This document shows, one piece after another, positions 61,950 to 64,000 of a DNA stretch of 64,000 bases. The stretch comes from Bradyrhizobium sp. MOS002 (GTDB taxonomy: Bacteria > Pseudomonadota > Alphaproteobacteria > Rhizobiales > Xanthobacteraceae), in NCBI RefSeq assembly GCF_003020115.1, contig NZ_PYFX01000006.1, positions 284,109 through 348,108 of the forward strand, written 5' to 3'. The stretch's first letter is position 1, and each line of letters begins with the position of its first letter. The notes below the pieces were generated by a model that worked only from the letters and a program-made list of their open reading frames with translations, made no database searches and was not told the DNA's origin. The translations under genes were made by a program, and so were the position numbers.

Positions 61950-63461
61950 TTACCTGCTCACAGCGTTGCCGCCGGCGAGGATGCCGGTCTCGATCAAGCC
62001 GTCCTGGATCTTCCGCTTTGGTTGCGAGTGGATGGTGATGCCGGTGCTGCAGTAATGGCCGAATAGCGCAACCGGCGTTTCGATCGGCGCGGCGATCAAG
62101 TTGAAAGCCCCAAACGCGACGTTTACGAAGTCGTCCGAACCGCCGCTGCCGTGGTCCACGGTGTCGCGACCAGACCTGTGCACGCGACGCTCGAGGAGCC
62201 GCATTTCGCGGATGAGCTGGGGTTGGTCCGGTATGCTGGCTTGGCCGCGCGTAAAGACAGGCAAACCTTCCAGATAGAGCTGGCTCTTCGGCTTGTCTGC
62301 TCGTCGGTAGGTCACGCCCGCGGAGCGGAAAGCGGCCGCAACCCATTCGCCGGCGAAGGCGTCTCCGACCACCTCAGGGCAGCGGTATTGCTTGGCCAGG
62401 ATCGCAAATTCAATCGCGACGGTTGCCGGATCGAACGGAGGTTTGCGGCCACGCACCACGTCCGCGATAATGCGGTCGCCTTCCCTGTGCGCGATCCCGA
62501 TGCAAAAGGCGTCATGGCGACCGGCGCTGGCATCGACAAAGCACCGGTATTTGTGCTCGTCGCGTGGCGGTAGCTCAAGGGGTCGCTCGTGATCAATCGC
62601 CGCGTCGATGGTGTCATCGTCCAGAAACTGCGAGAGATCGGAGCGAAACATCCCGCCCCACTCAGAAAGGGCTGACGTCGGATCGTCCGCCATCGCTCGG
62701 CTTATGACATCGTCTGCTAGGGTTGGATTGAACGCTTTGCTCTCACCCTGGATCACCAGGACAGCACCATCGTCAACGCCGAAGCTGGCCTTGTGCTTGG
62801 CATGGAGCAGACCAATTTTCCTGTAGGGCGACGAAATCGAGATCAGCATCCCGCCGGTCGTTGCCAAGGCCGGCATCACAGCGCGGTAAACCTCAAGGTC
62901 TGGGGAAGCGGACTCTTCGCTCCGCCAGAACGACGTTTCGTCGAATATTGCCGCCAGGAGTGTTTTGCCGCGGATGGTGCGATAGTTTGCCGGCTGTATC
63001 GAAATGGTGATCCCCCCGTGCAGCCTGATCTCTTCGGCCGTTACGTCTTGGATCGCACTCGCAAGCACGGGCGACGCCCGCAGGAAGCCCTCGCAGTAAC
63101 TGAAGATGACCTTGGCCTGGTCCTTTGTCGCCGCGAGCACGACAACGAACCCGACCTCGCCGGGGGCGAGCTTGCCGGTGTGATCCACCAAGACGGCGAG
63201 ATAGACCGCCAGCGCAGCCGCTACGCGCGACTTGCCGGAACGACGACCTAGGACGGCCCACAGCTCGGCAACGCGCTTGGCGGGCGGCTCCCGGCCTCCA
63301 GCGATGGACGCGAAGGCGTTCACCTCTTCCACGGTCAACCCAAGGCCGAATGCGGCACGCAACACCGCGCGCCACATCTGCCAACTGTCGGGATCGCCGA
63401 AACCCGCACCGAGCAGGTGGGGATCCATGATCGCGTCGTCGATAGTGACCGGCAAGGTCAT
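61950..63461 (-). CDS. phage terminase large subunit
   Basis: DNA-packaging motor ATPase-nuclease. Walker A GRRSGKS is at 72-78, Walker B IFDE at 172-175, and an acidic nuclease domain starts at about 300 (CFVDASAGRHDAF) with SDDFVNVAFGAF near the C-terminus. 503 residues. The stop of the small-terminase gene overlaps this start by four bases. Confidence 0.9.
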   Translation of the reverse strand: MTLPVTIDDAIMDPHLLGAGFGDPDSWQMWRAVLRAAFGLGLTVEEVNAFASIAGGREPPAKRVAELWAVLGRRSGKSRVAAALAVYLAVLVDHTGKLAPGEVGFVVVLAATKDQAKVIFSYCEGFLRASPVLASAIQDVTAEEIRLHGGITISIQPANYRTIRGKTLLAAIFDETSFWRSEESASPDLEVYRAVMPALATTGGMLISISSPYRKIGLLHAKHKASFGVDDGAVLVIQGESKAFNPTLADDVISRAMADDPTSALSEWGGMFRSDLSQFLDDDTIDAAIDHERPLELPPRDEHKYRCFVDASAGRHDAFCIGIAHREGDRIIADVVRGRKPPFDPATVAIEFAILAKQYRCPEVVGDAFAGEWVAAAFRSAGVTYRRADKPKSQLYLEGLPVFTRGQASIPDQPQLIREMRLLERRVHRSGRDTVDHGSGGSDDFVNVAFGAFNLIAAPIETPVALFGHYCSTGITIHSQPKRKIQDGLIETGILAGGNAVSR

Positions 63462-63889
63462 GCAGCTTGCCCCGCTTTGCCGGCGAGGTAGTCCGCAAGC
63501 GAGGGGTTGGCATCAGGCTTCCTGGCCGTACCCCGGGCCAAGAGCGGCGCCAACGCACGCCGGAGCTCGCTGGTGACCCTGATCAGTTCGTCGCCGTCGA
63601 CGGGTTCTCCACGAACTTGGCGGGCCTGCAACTGCTCGCCACGCAGCGCAAGGTGCGCCGCCTGTCGGATCTGGCTCTTCGTTGCCTCGGACAACTCACC
63701 GGCGCCGGCTTCGGTGGCGAACTGCTCGCACAAATCTCTGAAACGCCTCGCCGATGGCAGTCGATTGTCGGTGTCGGCGAGCCGCCATCGTCCGTTCGTT
63801 ACCTTTGATTTGTTGGTGAGCGAAGGGGGAGCCCGCCGATGTGGCGGAGGCTGCGTTGTGGCTGCGAGTGTGCTGCGTTCGTCCTGCAT
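63458..63889 (-). CDS. putative phage terminase small subunit
   Basis: 143 residues. LPSARRFRDLCEQFATEAGAGELSEATKSQIRQAAHLALRGEQLQ resembles a small-terminase-type helical domain, and its position just before the large subunit supports this. The N-terminal 30 residues are Pro/Thr/Ser-rich and the true start may be later. Confidence 0.65.
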   Translation of the reverse strand: MQDERSTLAATTQPPPHRRAPPSLTNKSKVTNGRWRLADTDNRLPSARRFRDLCEQFATEAGAGELSEATKSQIRQAAHLALRGEQLQARQVRGEPVDGDELIRVTSELRRALAPLLARGTARKPDANPSLADYLAGKAGQAA

Positions 63890-63931
63890 TCCTCACAAGT
63901 GCGGTGATTTGTGTTTCGGCATGGAATAAGG

Positions 63932-63947
63932 ACCCCGTTTTCGGGGT
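63932..63947. repeat. short hairpin upstream of terminase genes
   Basis: ACCCCG/CGGGGT arms around TTTT. It is at the right edge of the window, upstream of the small terminase on the minus strand; role unclear. Confidence 0.3.
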
Positions 63948-64000
63948 GATCGGCATTAAATCGGGACCCCGGGATAAGGGTCCACAGTGGCTTCCATCGA

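Larger units (their letters stand above)
54482..64000. mobile_element. degraded prophage/integrative element in tRNA-Trp (left part)
   Basis: It starts at the tRNA-Trp fragment and runs beyond the window. Minus-strand phage genes: small and large terminase, a hypothetical protein, tape-measure fragment, SPRY-like tail protein and others. Plus-strand genes are tiny regulators. No integrase, portal, protease or capsid gene is visible. One frameshift and one probable deletion junction indicate decay. The orientation predicts an intact tRNA-Trp at the far right end. Confidence 0.82.

Overview
The window reads as chromosome of a high-GC alphaproteobacterium, most likely Bradyrhizobium or a close relative. 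Evidence: the ribosomal proteins have Bradyrhizobium-like termini, rplJ and rpsM use GTG starts, promoters show the alphaproteobacterial CTTGAC/TTGACC -35 form, and the tRNA-flanked island carries small proteins of a type I associate with Bradyrhizobium. No alignment was run, so the genus is an inference.

Region 1 (1-17500, all minus strand): the str-S10-spc ribosomal superoperon in canonical order, read right to left: rpsL, rpsG, fusA, tuf, rpsJ, rplC, rplD, rplW, rplB, rpsS, rplV, rpsC, rplP, rpmC, rpsQ, rplN, rplX, rplE, rpsN, rpsH, rplF, rplR, rpsE, rpmD, rplO, secY, adk and rpsM (cut by the window edge). A strong promoter lies about 410 bp upstream of rpsL. Adk carries a long lysine/alanine-rich, histone-H1-like tail.

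Region 2 (17696-23076): a three-gene cassette sits between the str operon and rpoC: a flavin-dependent oxidoreductase, a half-size ABC exporter with acidic runs at both ends, and a flavoprotein-methyltransferase fusion. The first two genes converge and overlap by 73 bp, so one strand encodes an Asp/Glu tail and the other a Ser tail. Function is unknown.

Region 3 (23210-36962, minus strand): secE-nusG-rplK-rplA, then a D-2-hydroxyacid dehydrogenase gene, then rplJ-rplL-rpoB-rpoC, ended by a clear intrinsic terminator.

Region 4 (37139-54407): a sugar-biosynthesis cluster. It holds a GmhA-like isomerase, a cytidylyltransferase-kinase fusion in reversed HldE order, a HAD phosphatase, two extended SDRs, an APH-type kinase, a split transketolase, two DegT-type aminotransferases, an Fe(II)/2OG oxygenase, a partner protein of the 'sporadic carbohydrate cluster' type, a WbuC-like cupin, three methyltransferases, a Gfo/Idh oxidoreductase and a broken flippase-like gene. 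There is no glycosyltransferase or polymerase. The gene set suggests an activated heptose that is extended, aminated, methylated and oxidised into an unusual sugar. This is the best candidate for an undescribed pathway.

Region 5 (54482-64000): a degraded prophage or integrative element that starts at a 46-bp 3' fragment of tRNA-Trp (an att site) and runs off the right edge. It contains terminase genes, a truncated tape-measure gene, a frameshifted SPRY-like tail protein and several tiny genes, including a ribbon-helix-helix/Myb-like micro-operon. Portal and capsid genes are missing from the visible part.
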